The notes beneath the pieces are model-generated. The model did not search any database, was not told the DNA's origin, and was given only the letters and a program-made list of their open reading frames with translations. The position numbers were made by a program, and so were the translations under genes. A DNA stretch of 64,000 bases, from NCBI GenBank assembly GCA_026400815.1, contig JAPLOI010000019.1:113463-177462 (forward strand), written 5' to 3'. The stretch comes from Alphaproteobacteria bacterium (lineage in GTDB: Bacteria; Pseudomonadota; Alphaproteobacteria; Acetobacterales; Acetobacteraceae). This document shows positions 8,287 through 16,934 of this stretch, in pieces (the stretch's first letter is position 1; every line of letters starts with the position of its first letter).

Positions 8287-8937
8287 ATGCAACCACTGAT
8301 GGTCTTCGACCTCGACGGCACCCTGGTGGATTCCGTCCCCGACCTGGCCGCCGCGCTGAACCGCCTGCTCGCCAGCCGCAACCTGGCCCCCTTCGGCCGG
8401 CCCGAGGTGGCCGGCTTCGTGGGCGACGGGGCCCGCGTGCTGCTGGAACGCGCCTTCGCCGCCCGCGGCACCACGCCCGATGCCCGCGCCCTGGCGGATT
8501 TCCTGGATGACTACGGCGCCCATGCCGCCGTGGAAACCGAGCCCTACCCCGGTGTGCGCGAAACCCTGGATCGCTTCGCCGCCGCCGGCTGGCGCATGGC
8601 CGTGTGCACCAACAAGCCGGAAGCCCCCGCCCGCACGCTGCTGGATGCGCTGGACCTCTCCCGCTACTTCGCGGCGCTGGGCGGTGGCGACAGCTTTCCC
8701 GTCCGCAAGCCCGATCCCGGCCACCTGCTGGCCACCATCCAGGCCGCCGGCGCCACGCCCGCCCAGGCGATCATGGCAGGCGACCACCACAACGATGTGC
8801 TCTCGGCCGCCGGGCTCGGCATGCCCAGCATCTTTGCCGCCTGGGGGTATGGGCCGGCGGATACCGGGGACCATGCTTCGGCGACGGCGAAGGCGTTCCC
8901 CGAGTTGTTTGCGTTGGCGACAGGCCTGAGGAAGTAA
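8287..8937 (+). CDS. gph: Phosphoglycolate phosphatase, HAD superfamily
   Basis: A 216-aa HAD hydrolase that by family removes phosphate from 2-phosphoglycolate formed during DNA repair or oxygenase activity. Motif I is VFDLDGTLVDS (residues 6-16, nucleophile Asp8), motif II CTNKP, motif III RKPDPGHLL, and motif IV MAGDHHNDVLSA. Note the motif IV variant GDHHND where GDSxND is more usual. It is divergent from glmU with about 90 bp between starts. The stop codon is directly followed by an AT-rich composite repeat element. Substrate assignment among HAD phosphatases is inferred from overall similarity. Confidence 0.88.
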   Translation: MQPLMVFDLDGTLVDSVPDLAAALNRLLASRNLAPFGRPEVAGFVGDGARVLLERAFAARGTTPDARALADFLDDYGAHAAVETEPYPGVRETLDRFAAAGWRMAVCTNKPEAPARTLLDALDLSRYFAALGGGDSFPVRKPDPGHLLATIQAAGATPAQAIMAGDHHNDVLSAAGLGMPSIFAAWGYGPADTGDHASATAKAFPELFALATGLRK

Positions 8938-9050
8938 GTCTTCTTTTTGTGAACACAAAGAAGCAAAAAAACTTCATGACTTTGCGCCGGGGCTAGCCTC
9001 GGCGCAAAGTCGTAAAAGTTTTTTGGTTCTTTTTTTCAAAAAAGAACCGC
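8938..9050. repeat. AT-rich composite element 1 (full form)
   Basis: Fills the gap between two convergent genes. Left hairpin CTTCTTTTTG/CACAAAGAAG (8940-8963), then an A-run, a GC-rich core dyad GACTTTGCGCCG/CGGCGCAAAGTC (8978-8989 and 9000-9011), then AAAAGTTTTTT and the right hairpin GGTTCTTTTTT/AAAAAAGAACC (9025-9048). Both neighbouring stop codons are within a few bases of the ends. It may end transcription from both sides. Confidence 0.9.
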
Positions 9051-9860
9051 TTACCTTACCAATGCGCCGCCATCCACCGGCAGTTCAACGCCGGTGATGA
9101 ACCCGGCCTCGTCGCTGGCCAGGAACAGTGCGGCATTCGCCACGTCCCAGCCTGAGCCCATCTTTCCGCGCAGTGGCACCTTGGCATCGCGCTCGGCGGC
9201 GATTTCGCTGCGGGGGCGGTTGGTGGCCCGTGCCCGCGTGTCCACCGCCATCGGCGTGTCCATCAGCCCCGGCAGGATCACGTTGGCCCGGATGCCGTAG
9301 GCCGCGTTCTGGATCGCCAACTGCTTGGTGAATTCCACCATCGCCACCTTGCTCGCCTTGTAGGCGACGTAGGGATAGTTCTCGTAGGCGGCGACGGAGG
9401 AGATGTTGAGGATCACCCCGCTGCCCTGGGCCCGCATGATGGGCACCGCATGCTTCGCCGCCATGATGCAGCCGCGCAGGTTGATGGCGAACAGGCGGTC
9501 GAACGCATCCTCGGTGAAGTGCTCCAGCATCGTGTCGCCGCCGCCCAGGGAGACGCCGACATTGTAGTGCAGGATATCCACCCGGCCCCAGCGGGCGTGG
9601 CAGGCCTGGATCGCGGCGGCCAGGGCGGCCTCGCTGGTCACGTCCGCCTCGAACGCCTCGCACACGCCGCCATCTTCGATCACCAGGGCAGCGGTTTCCC
9701 CGGCGCTGTCCAGCCGCCGGTCCACCGCCCAGACCTTGGCGCCTTCCTGGGCGAAGCGCATCACCGTGGCGCGGCCGTTGCCCACGCCCTCCCCTGGGCT
9801 CTGGCCCGCGCCGATCACCACCGCGACCTTGTCCTGAAGCCGGTTTCCGGTCCGGGGCAT
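9051..9860 (-). CDS. SDR family NAD(P)-dependent oxidoreductase
   Basis: A 269-aa short-chain dehydrogenase. The cofactor motif is GAGQSPGEGVGNGRA, longer than the usual TGxxxGIG. The catalytic Ser lies in ILNISSVAAYEN and the Tyr/Lys pair in YVAYKASK. The C-terminal PVDGGALVR ending is usual for classical SDRs. The ATG at 9860 is preferred over 9866 because GGAGGAG lies six bases upstream of it. The gene is divergent from the flavoprotein at 9935. Substrate unknown; the family includes many alcohol and sugar dehydrogenases. Confidence 0.9.
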   Translation of the reverse strand: MPRTGNRLQDKVAVVIGAGQSPGEGVGNGRATVMRFAQEGAKVWAVDRRLDSAGETAALVIEDGGVCEAFEADVTSEAALAAAIQACHARWGRVDILHYNVGVSLGGGDTMLEHFTEDAFDRLFAINLRGCIMAAKHAVPIMRAQGSGVILNISSVAAYENYPYVAYKASKVAMVEFTKQLAIQNAAYGIRANVILPGLMDTPMAVDTRARATNRPRSEIAAERDAKVPLRGKMGSGWDVANAALFLASDEAGFITGVELPVDGGALVR

Positions 9861-9934
9861 GGGCATCTCCTCCGTGTCGTGTTCTATGGCCTGGAGATCA
9901 GCACCCACCCCCACCAGGGTCAACCAGCACCCGC

Positions 9935-11092
9935 ATGACCTACGATGCCATCATCCTTGGCGCCGGCGCTGCCGGCCTCATGTGCGCCATCGCCGCGGGG
10001 CAACGCGGCCGCCGCGTGCTGCTGCTCGACCATGCCGATGCCCCGGGCAAGAAGATCCTGATCAGCGGCGGCGGGCGCTGCAATTTCACCAATTTGGGCA
10101 TCGCGCCGGATCGGTTTCTTTCGGCCAACCCGCACTTCGCCCGCTCGGCGCTGGCCCGCTACACCCAGCACGACTTCATCGCCCTGGTGCGCAAGCACGG
10201 CATCGCCTTTCACGAGAAGACCCTTGGCCAGCTTTTCTGCGACGGCTCCGCGCGTGAGATCGTCGCCATGCTGCTGGCGGAATGCCAGGCCGCTGGCGTG
10301 GACATTCGCCTTTCCTGCCGCGTGACCGGCGTCACCCGCGCCGAGCACTTCCGCGTTGAGACCTCCCTCGGGACGTTCACCGCCCCCGCCCTGGTGCTGG
10401 CCACCGGTGGCCTCTCCATTCCCAAGATGGGCGCCACCGGGTTCGCCCACGCGCTTGCGGGCCAGTTCGGCCTTGGGCTGGTTGCGCCGCGCCCTGGCTT
10501 GGTGCCGCTCACCTTCGAGGGCGAGGCGTTGGACCTCATGCGCCCGCTCTCCGGTCTGGCTACCCAGGTTGTCGCCACCGCCGGCAAGCGCAGCTTTACT
10601 GAGGCCATGCTGTTCACCCATCGTGGCCTGTCCGGCCCTGCCATCCTGCAGGCCTCGTCCTACTGGCAGGAAGGCGAGCCCCTGACCGTCGCGCTGGCTG
10701 AGGACCCGCTCCCGCAGCTTCTCGCCGCCAAGAAATCGCGCCCCAACGCCACTTTGCGCACGGCGCTGTCGGACCTTCTCCCCGCCCGCCTTGCCGCCGC
10801 GCTCGCCCCGGGGGATACGCCGATGGCGCAGCAGCGCGACAAGGCGCTTGCCGACCTTGCCGCCACCCTGCGCGCCTGGCGCCTGATCCCGGCCGGGACC
10901 GAAGGCTATGCCAAGGCGGAAGTGACGCTGGGCGGCATCGACACCGCGGCGTTGGACCAGAAGACGATGGCCGCCAAATCCGTGCCGGGCCTGTTCGCCA
11001 TCGGCGAGGCGGTGGACGTGACCGGGTGGCTCGGCGGCTACAACTTCCAGTGGGCCTGGTCGTCGGGCTGGGTGGCCGGACAGGCGATCTGA
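9935..11092 (+). CDS. HI0933/YhiN-type FAD-dependent oxidoreductase (BaiN-like)
   Basis: A 385-aa flavoprotein. The N-terminal Rossmann motif is ILGAGAAGLMCAIAAGQRG, followed by the family signature GKKILISGGGRCNFTN. Later marks are LVLATGGLSIPKMGATG and TLGGIDTAALDQKTMAAK, with the C-terminal FAD-contact region LFAIGEAVDVTGWLGGYNFQ. This matches the HI0933-like family (flavoproteins of mostly unknown substrate; some reduce bile-acid intermediates in other bacteria). No membrane segment. It is followed by a half-length AT-rich element and a small hypothetical gene. Confidence 0.88.
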   Translation: MTYDAIILGAGAAGLMCAIAAGQRGRRVLLLDHADAPGKKILISGGGRCNFTNLGIAPDRFLSANPHFARSALARYTQHDFIALVRKHGIAFHEKTLGQLFCDGSAREIVAMLLAECQAAGVDIRLSCRVTGVTRAEHFRVETSLGTFTAPALVLATGGLSIPKMGATGFAHALAGQFGLGLVAPRPGLVPLTFEGEALDLMRPLSGLATQVVATAGKRSFTEAMLFTHRGLSGPAILQASSYWQEGEPLTVALAEDPLPQLLAAKKSRPNATLRTALSDLLPARLAAALAPGDTPMAQQRDKALADLAATLRAWRLIPAGTEGYAKAEVTLGGIDTAALDQKTMAAKSVPGLFAIGEAVDVTGWLGGYNFQWAWSSGWVAGQAI

Positions 11093-11099
11093 AGAAAAC

Positions 11100-11190
11100 G
11101 ACCTCATTCGTTTGCGCCGCAGCGGGCCACGGCGCAAAGTAGCAAAAGTTTTTTGGTTCTTTTTTTCAAAAAAGAACACCTTTCTTTCCA
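11100..11190. repeat. AT-rich composite element 2 (one-sided form)
   Basis: Core dyad TTTGCGCCG/CGGCGCAAA (11111-11119 and 11130-11138), then AAAAGTTTTTT and hairpin GGTTCTTTTTT/AAAAAAGAAC (11155-11177). The left hairpin present in element 1 is missing; the subterminal CATTCGTTTGCG motif is kept. Confidence 0.85.
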
Positions 11191-11200
11191 GGAGATCCGC

Positions 11201-11518
11201 ATGGACAAAGACACCCTCACTGCCTGGGCGCTGGCCAATGGCTGGCAGATGATTGCCGGCTGCCTCAGCCTCACCAAGCCTTCGGCGCCGAAGGAGGCCA
11301 TTGTGCGGATGCAGCTCAAGGCCACGGTTGTCACGGTTGAGGTGAAGAAGCCGGCCGGCAAGTGGGAGAAGGCGGCGAGCCAGCCCTACGGCAAGCTGGT
11401 GGCGGATGAGGAGACGGGCATGCCGCGCGGCCTCGGCTTCGAGGTGATTCCCGGCTTCACCATGCTGATGCGCGACAACAGGGACCGCCAGGTCTTTGCC
11501 AAGATGACGGGCGGCTAG
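11201..11518 (+). CDS. Small hypothetical protein
   Basis: A 105-aa soluble protein starting MDKDTLTAWALANGW, with GGAG seven bases before the ATG. It has an alternating strand/charged pattern (AIVRMQLKATVVTVEVKK) suggesting a small alpha/beta fold, and ends RQVFAKMTGG. It lies just after element 2 and 63 bp before a CoA-transferase gene pair on the same strand. I do not recognise a family; no signal peptide or catalytic motif is evident. Confidence 0.7.
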   Translation: MDKDTLTAWALANGWQMIAGCLSLTKPSAPKEAIVRMQLKATVVTVEVKKPAGKWEKAASQPYGKLVADEETGMPRGLGFEVIPGFTMLMRDNRDRQVFAKMTGG

Positions 11519-11581
11519 AGGCCAGGGCTTCACGCCACCGCCCGCGCGCGCCAAACTCCGGGCAACGCGGGAGAGAACGGC

Positions 11582-12355
11582 ATGGCGAAACGATCGAAGG
11601 TGTTTGAAAGCTTCGCCGATGCGGTGGCGGATATCCCGGATGGCGCCAGCATTGCCTTTGGCGGCTTTGCCTATCCTGGCGTGCCGTTCAACCTGATCGC
11701 GGCGCTGCTGAAGCAGGGGGCGAAGGGGCTCACCTGCGTCACCAACGGCACCGGTGGCTCCGCGCCGGACCGGATGCCGGATATCGGCATGCTGGTGCAG
11801 AACGACCAGGTGGCGAAGGTTGTTGCCTCCTTCACCGCGCCCACCCGCGCGTCGGACCGCATTCCGCTGACGCAATACGTCGCCGAAGGCAAGGTCGTGG
11901 CCGAGTTGGTTCCGCAGGGCACGCTGGCCGAGAGGCTGCGCGCCGCCGGCTGCGGCATTCCGGCCTTCTACACCCCCACCGCCGTGGGCACCGAGCTGGC
12001 CGCCGGGCGCGAGACCCGGGTGTTCGGTGGGCGCGAATACCTGCTGGAGGAGGCGCTGCCGGTGGATGTCGCCTTCATCCGCGCCTGGAAGGCCGACACG
12101 GCCGGGAACCTGTTGTTCCGCCGCAGCCAGCGCAACTTTAACCCGCTGATGGCCATGGCGGCGAAGATGACCATCGTGGAGGTGGAGGAGGATTTCCTGG
12201 AGCCTGGCGCCATCGACCCGGACGACGTGCATACTGCCTCCATCTTCGTCCATCGCATGGTGAAGATCCCCGCCGCGCCCGAAGGCCTGTGGCCCGGCCG
12301 CAGGCCTGAACGGGCCGCGGCCCCAGGAAATCAGGCCAAGGAGAAGCAGTCATGA
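11582..12355 (+). CDS. CoA-transferase subunit A
   Basis: A 257-aa family I CoA-transferase alpha subunit. The CoA-transferase glycine motif appears as IAFGGFAYPGVPFNLIAAL near the N-terminus, and GSAPDRMPDIGMLVQNDQV and EYLLEEALPVDVAFIRAWKAD are typical of succinyl-CoA:3-oxoacid or related transferases (ScoA/PcaI/AtoD). The stop overlaps the next start by four bases (ATGA at 12352), so the two subunits are translated together. The acceptor acid cannot be set from sequence alone; the downstream TPP decarboxylase subunits hint at a keto-acid catabolic setting. Confidence 0.92.
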   Translation: MAKRSKVFESFADAVADIPDGASIAFGGFAYPGVPFNLIAALLKQGAKGLTCVTNGTGGSAPDRMPDIGMLVQNDQVAKVVASFTAPTRASDRIPLTQYVAEGKVVAELVPQGTLAERLRAAGCGIPAFYTPTAVGTELAAGRETRVFGGREYLLEEALPVDVAFIRAWKADTAGNLLFRRSQRNFNPLMAMAAKMTIVEVEEDFLEPGAIDPDDVHTASIFVHRMVKIPAAPEGLWPGRRPERAAAPGNQAKEKQS

Positions 12356-13011
12356 GCGGCCTCGAACGCCAGCAGATCGCCGACCGCGTCGCCCAGGAAT
12401 TCCAGGACGGCTGGATCGTGAACCTCGGCGTGGGCATGCCCACCATGTGCAGCAACACGCCGATCGATGCCGACATCCTCTACCACGCCGAGAATGGCGT
12501 GATCGGCTATGGCCCCGTGCTGCCGGCCGGGCAGGAGGATGTTCACCTGGTGAACGCCGGCGGCCAGAACGTCTCGCTGAACCCCGGGGCCGCGATCGTT
12601 CATCACGCCGACAGCTTCGGCATCATCCGCTCCGGCCGCATCGACGTGACGGTGCTGGGCATCTACGAGGTGGCCTGCAACGGCGACTTCGCCAACTGGA
12701 AGGTGGCCGGCGCGAACGGTGGCGGCATTGGCGGCGCCATGGACCTGGCCGCCTGCGCCAAGCAGGTCTTCGTGATCCTGGAGCACACCACGCGGGATGG
12801 CTCGCCCCGCCTGCTGCGCGAATGCGCGCTGCCGGTCACCGCCCGCGGCGTGGTTTCCCTGGTGGCCACCAATCTCGGCCTGTTCAAGCCGCTGGGCGAC
12901 CGCTTCCTGCTGCGCGAGATCGCCCCCGGCGTGACGGTGGAGCAGGTTCGCGCCGCTACCGGCGCGCCCATCGAGGTGCCGGCCGACCTCAAGGTGATCA
13001 AAACCCTTTAA
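12352..13011 (+). CDS. CoA-transferase subunit B
   Basis: A 219-aa beta subunit of the same transferase. The catalytic glutamate lies in ENGVIGYGP (about residues 45-53), the motif that forms the glutamyl-CoA intermediate. Other marks are NLGVGMPTMC, GGIGGAMDLA and VFVILEHTTRDGSPR, the usual succinyl-CoA-transferase B order. Translation is coupled to subunit A by an ATGA overlap. The two-gene form is normal for bacteria. Confidence 0.93.
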   Translation: MSGLERQQIADRVAQEFQDGWIVNLGVGMPTMCSNTPIDADILYHAENGVIGYGPVLPAGQEDVHLVNAGGQNVSLNPGAAIVHHADSFGIIRSGRIDVTVLGIYEVACNGDFANWKVAGANGGGIGGAMDLAACAKQVFVILEHTTRDGSPRLLRECALPVTARGVVSLVATNLGLFKPLGDRFLLREIAPGVTVEQVRAATGAPIEVPADLKVIKTL

Positions 13012-13092
13012 CGTGGCCACCATTGAGCCGGCGCAGTAACGGTGCTTTGTTCCGGCTGTTGCATGCCTCGCACATTGAAAGGACCCTGCCTC

Positions 13093-13353
13093 ATGATCCG
13101 GCTTGCCGCCCCCCTCGCTGCCGCCCTGTTGGCCGCCACCCCGGCCTTCGCCCAGGCGCCCGCCCCGGCGCCGCTGCCCCCCGCGCCGACCGCACCCGCC
13201 ACCCCGAAGGACGTGCCGATGGCCCGGCTGATGAGCGACGGCGCCTTGGTGCGCGGCGGCCTTGGCGATCGCATCCTGCTCCAGCTTGGCAAGTTCGTGT
13301 TTGCCTGCAAGTACGAAGAGGGCAAGCCGGCCACCTGCGACCTCGTCCCCTGA
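13093..13353 (+). CDS. Small secreted Pro/Ala-rich protein
   Basis: An 86-aa protein with a clear Sec signal peptide: MIRLAAPLAAALLAATPAFA, with a likely cut after AFA. A Pro/Ala linker (residues about 22-37) follows, then a short folded part with LMSDGALVRGGLGDRILLQ and two Cys (FACKYEEGKPATCDLVP) that could form a disulfide in the periplasm. It is placed between the CoA-transferase and decarboxylase genes on the same strand. Function unknown. Confidence 0.7.
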   Translation: MIRLAAPLAAALLAATPAFAQAPAPAPLPPAPTAPATPKDVPMARLMSDGALVRGGLGDRILLQLGKFVFACKYEEGKPATCDLVP

Positions 13354-13372
13354 GCCTGAAGGAGCGGCGCGC

Positions 13373-13894
13373 ATGACCACGCAGGACGGCCCGGCCTGGG
13401 CCCACGCGATGTATGACGCCCTGCGCGCGCAGGGCGTTACCCAGATCGCCTACGTGCCCGATGCCGGCCATCGGGTGATGATCGACCGCTCCCTCGCCGA
13501 CCCCGAGGTCCACTCCATCCCCCTCACCACCGAGGAGGAAGGGGTGGCCCTGCTGGCCGGCGCCGATCTTGGCGGTGCCCGCGGCGTGCTGCTGATGCAG
13601 TCTTCCGGCGTGGGCAACTGCATCAACATGCTCTCTCTGACCAACGGCGCCCGCTTCCCGCTGCTCACCATTGTTTCCATGCGCGGGGATTTCGGGGAGG
13701 GGAACCCGTGGCAGTTCCCCATGGGAAAGGCCACCCAGGCGGTGCTGGAGGCCATGGGCGTGATCGTCCTGCGCGCCGAGGCCCCGGACGACGTGCTGCC
13801 CACCATCCAGGCCGCGAGCACCATGGCCTTCCAATCCGGTGAGGCCGTTGCCGTCCTGCTCTCCCAGCGCCTGCTTGGCGCCAAGAAGTTCTAG
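13373..13894 (+). CDS. TPP-binding decarboxylase, N-terminal (alpha) subunit, ComD-like
   Basis: A 173-aa pyrimidine-binding half of a thiamine-diphosphate enzyme. It resembles sulfopyruvate or phosphonopyruvate decarboxylase alpha subunits: IAYVPDAGHRVMIDRSL, then the activating glutamate in TTEEEGVALLAGADLGG, and LMQSSGVGNCINML. The start ATG at 13373 has GGAG eight bases upstream. The matching C-terminal half is encoded 73 bp downstream. The pair should decarboxylate a 2-keto acid with a polar C3 group; which one is not visible. Confidence 0.85.
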   Translation: MTTQDGPAWAHAMYDALRAQGVTQIAYVPDAGHRVMIDRSLADPEVHSIPLTTEEEGVALLAGADLGGARGVLLMQSSGVGNCINMLSLTNGARFPLLTIVSMRGDFGEGNPWQFPMGKATQAVLEAMGVIVLRAEAPDDVLPTIQAASTMAFQSGEAVAVLLSQRLLGAKKF

Positions 13895-13967
13895 TGGTCC
13901 GATGCTGGCAGGCACTTCAGCCTGTCAGCTGAATCGGCCCACTCACCAAAGGCCCGGAGGGTAAGAG

Positions 13968-14582
13968 ATGGCCCAGCTCAAGCGCATCCCTGGCACCAAC
14001 CAGCCCGCCGCCACGCTGGACCGGCGCGATGCCGTTCCCGCCCTGATCGAACGCCCGACCGATTGGCTCGTTGTCGCCGGCCTCGCCGGCACCGCGCAGG
14101 AACTCTGTGCGATGACGGATGACGGCCCGAACGTGTTCGGCCTCGGCGGCGCCATGGGCGCGGGGCCGATGATGGCCCTCGGCCTCGCCCTTTCCCAGCC
14201 GAACCGCAAGGTGCTCGGCATCACTGGCGACGGCGAGTTGCTGATGAATGTCGGGGCGCTCGCCGCCATCGCGCTGCAATGCCCGCCCAACCTCAAGCTG
14301 GTCTGCGTCGATAACGGCCACTATGGCGAGACCGGCAACCAGGACAGCCATACCGGCCTCGGCGTGGCGCTGGATCGCGTTGCCGCCGGCTTCGGCATCC
14401 CCACCGTGCACACCATCAACACCATGGCCGAGATCGAGGAAGGCAAGCGCATCCTTGCCGCACCGGGCCTGGCGTTCATCCTGCTGCGCGTGAAGGATGG
14501 GCCGGCGTTGAAGAAGCCCCGCAGCCTGCGGCCGCATGTGGTGCGGGATCGGTTTCGGGCGGCGTTGCTGGGGGAAAAGTAA
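13968..14582 (+). CDS. TPP-binding decarboxylase, C-terminal (beta) subunit, ComE-like
   Basis: A 204-aa pyrophosphate-binding half. The TPP/Mg motif is GDGELLMNVGALAAIALQ with the distal Asn in VDNGHYGETGNQ. GLGGAMGAGPMMALGLALSQ precedes it, as in sulfopyruvate decarboxylase beta subunits and phosphonopyruvate decarboxylases. GGAGGGTAAGAG gives a ribosome site before the ATG at 13968. Its stop codon lies at the boundary of composite element 3. Confidence 0.87.
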   Translation: MAQLKRIPGTNQPAATLDRRDAVPALIERPTDWLVVAGLAGTAQELCAMTDDGPNVFGLGGAMGAGPMMALGLALSQPNRKVLGITGDGELLMNVGALAAIALQCPPNLKLVCVDNGHYGETGNQDSHTGLGVALDRVAAGFGIPTVHTINTMAEIEEGKRILAAPGLAFILLRVKDGPALKKPRSLRPHVVRDRFRAALLGEK

Positions 14583-14712
14583 GCAAGAGTCTTCTTTTTC
14601 TGAAGAAAAAGAAGCAAAAAGACTTTTCCGACTTTGCGCCCGGTTCTTTTGGGCCAAGTTATGAAAGTTTTTTGGTTCTTTTTTTCAAAAAAGAACATCC
14701 TTCCTTGCCTTC
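14583..14712. repeat. AT-rich composite element 3 (full form)
   Basis: Left hairpin CTTCTTTTTC/GAAAAAGAAG (14591-14614), GCAAAAAGACTTTT, core beginning GACTTTGCGCC, then GAAAGTTTTTT and the right hairpin GGTTCTTTTTT/AAAAAAGAAC (14674-14696). Outer GCAAG motifs flank both sides (TAAGCAAGAG on the left, its complement CCTTGCC on the right). Confidence 0.9.
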
Positions 14713-14760
14713 CCTGTGTCCGCCCCCACATCCCGGCCTCCAACCGGAATGGCGAGCCTC

Positions 14761-15441
14761 ATGGCGGAACTGGCAGTGGTTATCGGCGCAACCGGCGGCA
14801 TTGGCGCCGCCCTTGCGACCGCCCTTGAAGCGGGAGGCCACCACGTACTGCGCCTCGGCCGCGCCACCACCCCGCCGCTCGACCTGCTCGATGAGCCCTC
14901 CATCGCCGCCGCCGCCGCCCACATCGCCACGCTCGGCGCGCCCACGCTGGTGATCGACGCCACCGGGTTCCTGCACGGCGAGGGCATCGCGCCGGAGAAA
15001 TCCTGGCGCGAGCTGGATCCCGCCCATCTCGCCCGCGCCTTCGCGCTGAACGCCATCGGACCGGCGCTGCTGATGAAGCACCTGCTGCCGTTGCTGCCGC
15101 GCACCGGCCGGCCGGTGTTTGCCACGCTTTCGGCCCGCGTCGGCTCGATCGGGGATAACCGCCTGGGCGGCTGGTATGCCTACCGCGCCAGCAAGGCCGC
15201 GCTGAACCAGCTCGTTCGCACCGCCGCCATCGAGCTGCGCCGCCGTGCCCCCAATGCGATCTGCGTGGCGCTGCACCCGGGCACCGTGGATACCCCGCTT
15301 TCCGCCCCCTTTGCCCGCACGGGGCTGGAGGTGCGGCCGGCCTCCGAGGCTGCCGAGGATCTCCTGCGCGTCATCGCCGGCCTTACCCCGGCCGAGAGCG
15401 GCGGCTTCCTGGACCACAAGGCCGTGCCCATTCCGTGGTAG
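14761..15441 (+). CDS. SDR family oxidoreductase (CsgA/C-factor-like)
   Basis: A 226-aa short-chain dehydrogenase with VVIGATGGIGAALATALEAG at the N-terminus, VIDATGFLHGEGIAPEKSW in the middle, and the Tyr/Lys pair in WYAYRASKAALNQLVRT. The arrangement matches the C-factor-like SDR branch, whose members have varied or unknown substrates. Starts at 14749 (MASL) and 14761 (MAEL) are both possible; the second begins next to the Rossmann strand. Its stop is five bases from the stop of the convergent histidine kinase gene. Confidence 0.88.
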   Translation: MAELAVVIGATGGIGAALATALEAGGHHVLRLGRATTPPLDLLDEPSIAAAAAHIATLGAPTLVIDATGFLHGEGIAPEKSWRELDPAHLARAFALNAIGPALLMKHLLPLLPRTGRPVFATLSARVGSIGDNRLGGWYAYRASKAALNQLVRTAAIELRRRAPNAICVALHPGTVDTPLSAPFARTGLEVRPASEAAEDLLRVIAGLTPAESGGFLDHKAVPIPW

Positions 15442-15445
15442 GGGG

Positions 15446-16882
15446 CTATCCCGCCGCGCTGCGCCGTGCCTCCGCCGCCGGCGTGCGCAGCGCCAGGCGG
15501 AACACCGTCCCTTCCGGCGTTGTTCGCACCAGGCCGATCTCGCCGCCCTGCGCCCGCACCAGGTCGCGCGTGATCGCCAGACCCAGCCCGCTGCCGCCCT
15601 TCTTGCCGGAGGTGACGAAGGGCTGGAACAGGCCGGCGCGCACCACCTCCGGCAGGCCGGGCCCGTCATCGGACACCGTCAGCAGCACCAGCTCGCCATC
15701 GGGGGCGGCCCCGATCTCCACCCGCTGCGCCCCGGCCTCGGCGGCATTGCGCAGCAGGTTGGAGAGTGCCCGGCGCAGGGAGGCCCGGTCGCCATGCGCG
15801 GCCAGGCTCGGCTCGATCCGCACCACCACTTCCAGCAGCGGGTGGCGCGTGCGCACCTTCTCGCCCACCTCCTGCACCAGGTCGCGCAAGGCTACCCGCT
15901 CGCGCGGCGGCGCCGGCACCTCGCCGGCGAAATCCAGCGTGTTGCGCATCAGTTCGGTCGCCCGTTCCACCGTGCGCGCGATCGAATCGCCGATCCGCCG
16001 CAGGGTCGGGTCCGTGTTGCCTTGCAGCCGTTCCGCGGTCAGCAGCGCCGGGGCCAGGATGCCGCGCAGATCATGGCTCACCCGTGCCAGCGCCGCCCCC
16101 AGTGCGGCCAGCCGCGCGTTGCGCCACAGCGCCGCGCGCAGCTCGCGCTGCATCGCTGCCAGCTCGCGCTGCGCCAGCGCCATCTCGTCGCGCGTTTCCG
16201 GCGCCGCGTGGGGTTCCTCCATCGGCGCCGTACGCTCCGGATCGGCCCGGAACGCCGCGATGCTCTGCGTCAGCCGCCGCATCGGCCGCACCAGCAGCAC
16301 CAGCAGCGCCACATGCACCAGGATGCCGGTGGGGATCGCCACGGACAGCCCGTGCAGCGCCACGGTGGCCGCTGCCTCCTTCAGGTGGTCGTCCAGCTCG
16401 CCCTCGCGCAGCACGATCGACAGCACCGCCTGCGGCCGCTTCGGGCTCGGCGCCACCACCATCAGCAGCCGGTCCCCGTCGCGCGTCAGTGCCGCCAGGG
16501 TGGCCACCAGGCGGGACCAGGTGGTTTCCGTGCGCAGATCCAGCAGCGTGGGCGACAGCATCTGCCCCACCGGGGCCAGCGCCACCATCGGCCGCCCGGG
16601 TTCCTGCAGCCGCACGGAGAGCACGCCGACCAGCCGCAGCAGCTCCTCGCGCGCCGCGCGTTCCGGCGTTCCGCCATCGGGCAGCGCCTGCACCGCGATC
16701 TGTGCCGCCACGATCCGCGCATCCAGCCATTTCTGCCGCTCGCGCTGCATCGCCGGCAGGAACAGCAGCAGCTCCACCCCCACCATGGCCGCCAGCGTGA
16801 ACCACATCACGCGCCATGAGAGGCTGCGGCGCGGCGCAGGTGCTGGCGCCGTGTCTGGCCGCTCGCTCTCGATCAGGCTCAT
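15446..16882 (-). CDS. Membrane sensor histidine kinase (orphan)
   Basis: A 478-aa kinase. Two membrane helices (about residues 26-44 and 185-210) enclose a periplasmic sensor part. A HAMP-like segment precedes the dimerisation domain with the phosphorylated His in ALARVSHDLRGIL. The ATPase domain shows the N box NLLRNAAEAG, G1 DDGPGLP and G2 KGGSGLGLAI. No response-regulator gene is adjacent, so the partner is elsewhere. An upstream ATG at 16903 is an alternative start. The sensed signal cannot be told from the sequence. Confidence 0.92.
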   Translation of the reverse strand: MSLIESERPDTAPAPAPRRSLSWRVMWFTLAAMVGVELLLFLPAMQRERQKWLDARIVAAQIAVQALPDGGTPERAAREELLRLVGVLSVRLQEPGRPMVALAPVGQMLSPTLLDLRTETTWSRLVATLAALTRDGDRLLMVVAPSPKRPQAVLSIVLREGELDDHLKEAAATVALHGLSVAIPTGILVHVALLVLLVRPMRRLTQSIAAFRADPERTAPMEEPHAAPETRDEMALAQRELAAMQRELRAALWRNARLAALGAALARVSHDLRGILAPALLTAERLQGNTDPTLRRIGDSIARTVERATELMRNTLDFAGEVPAPPRERVALRDLVQEVGEKVRTRHPLLEVVVRIEPSLAAHGDRASLRRALSNLLRNAAEAGAQRVEIGAAPDGELVLLTVSDDGPGLPEVVRAGLFQPFVTSGKKGGSGLGLAITRDLVRAQGGEIGLVRTTPEGTVFRLALRTPAAEARRSAAG

Positions 16883-16934
16883 GCGGCGATGATCGGGCCG
16901 CATCCCATGGAGTGCAACCGTTACTTGAAGCGCC

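Noticed and set aside
9025..9048. Classical Rho-independent terminators at the AT-rich hairpins
   Set aside because: The hairpins are A/U-paired in the stem and are not followed by a U-tract in the usual place on both strands, so I list them as repeats that may terminate transcription, not as standard terminators.
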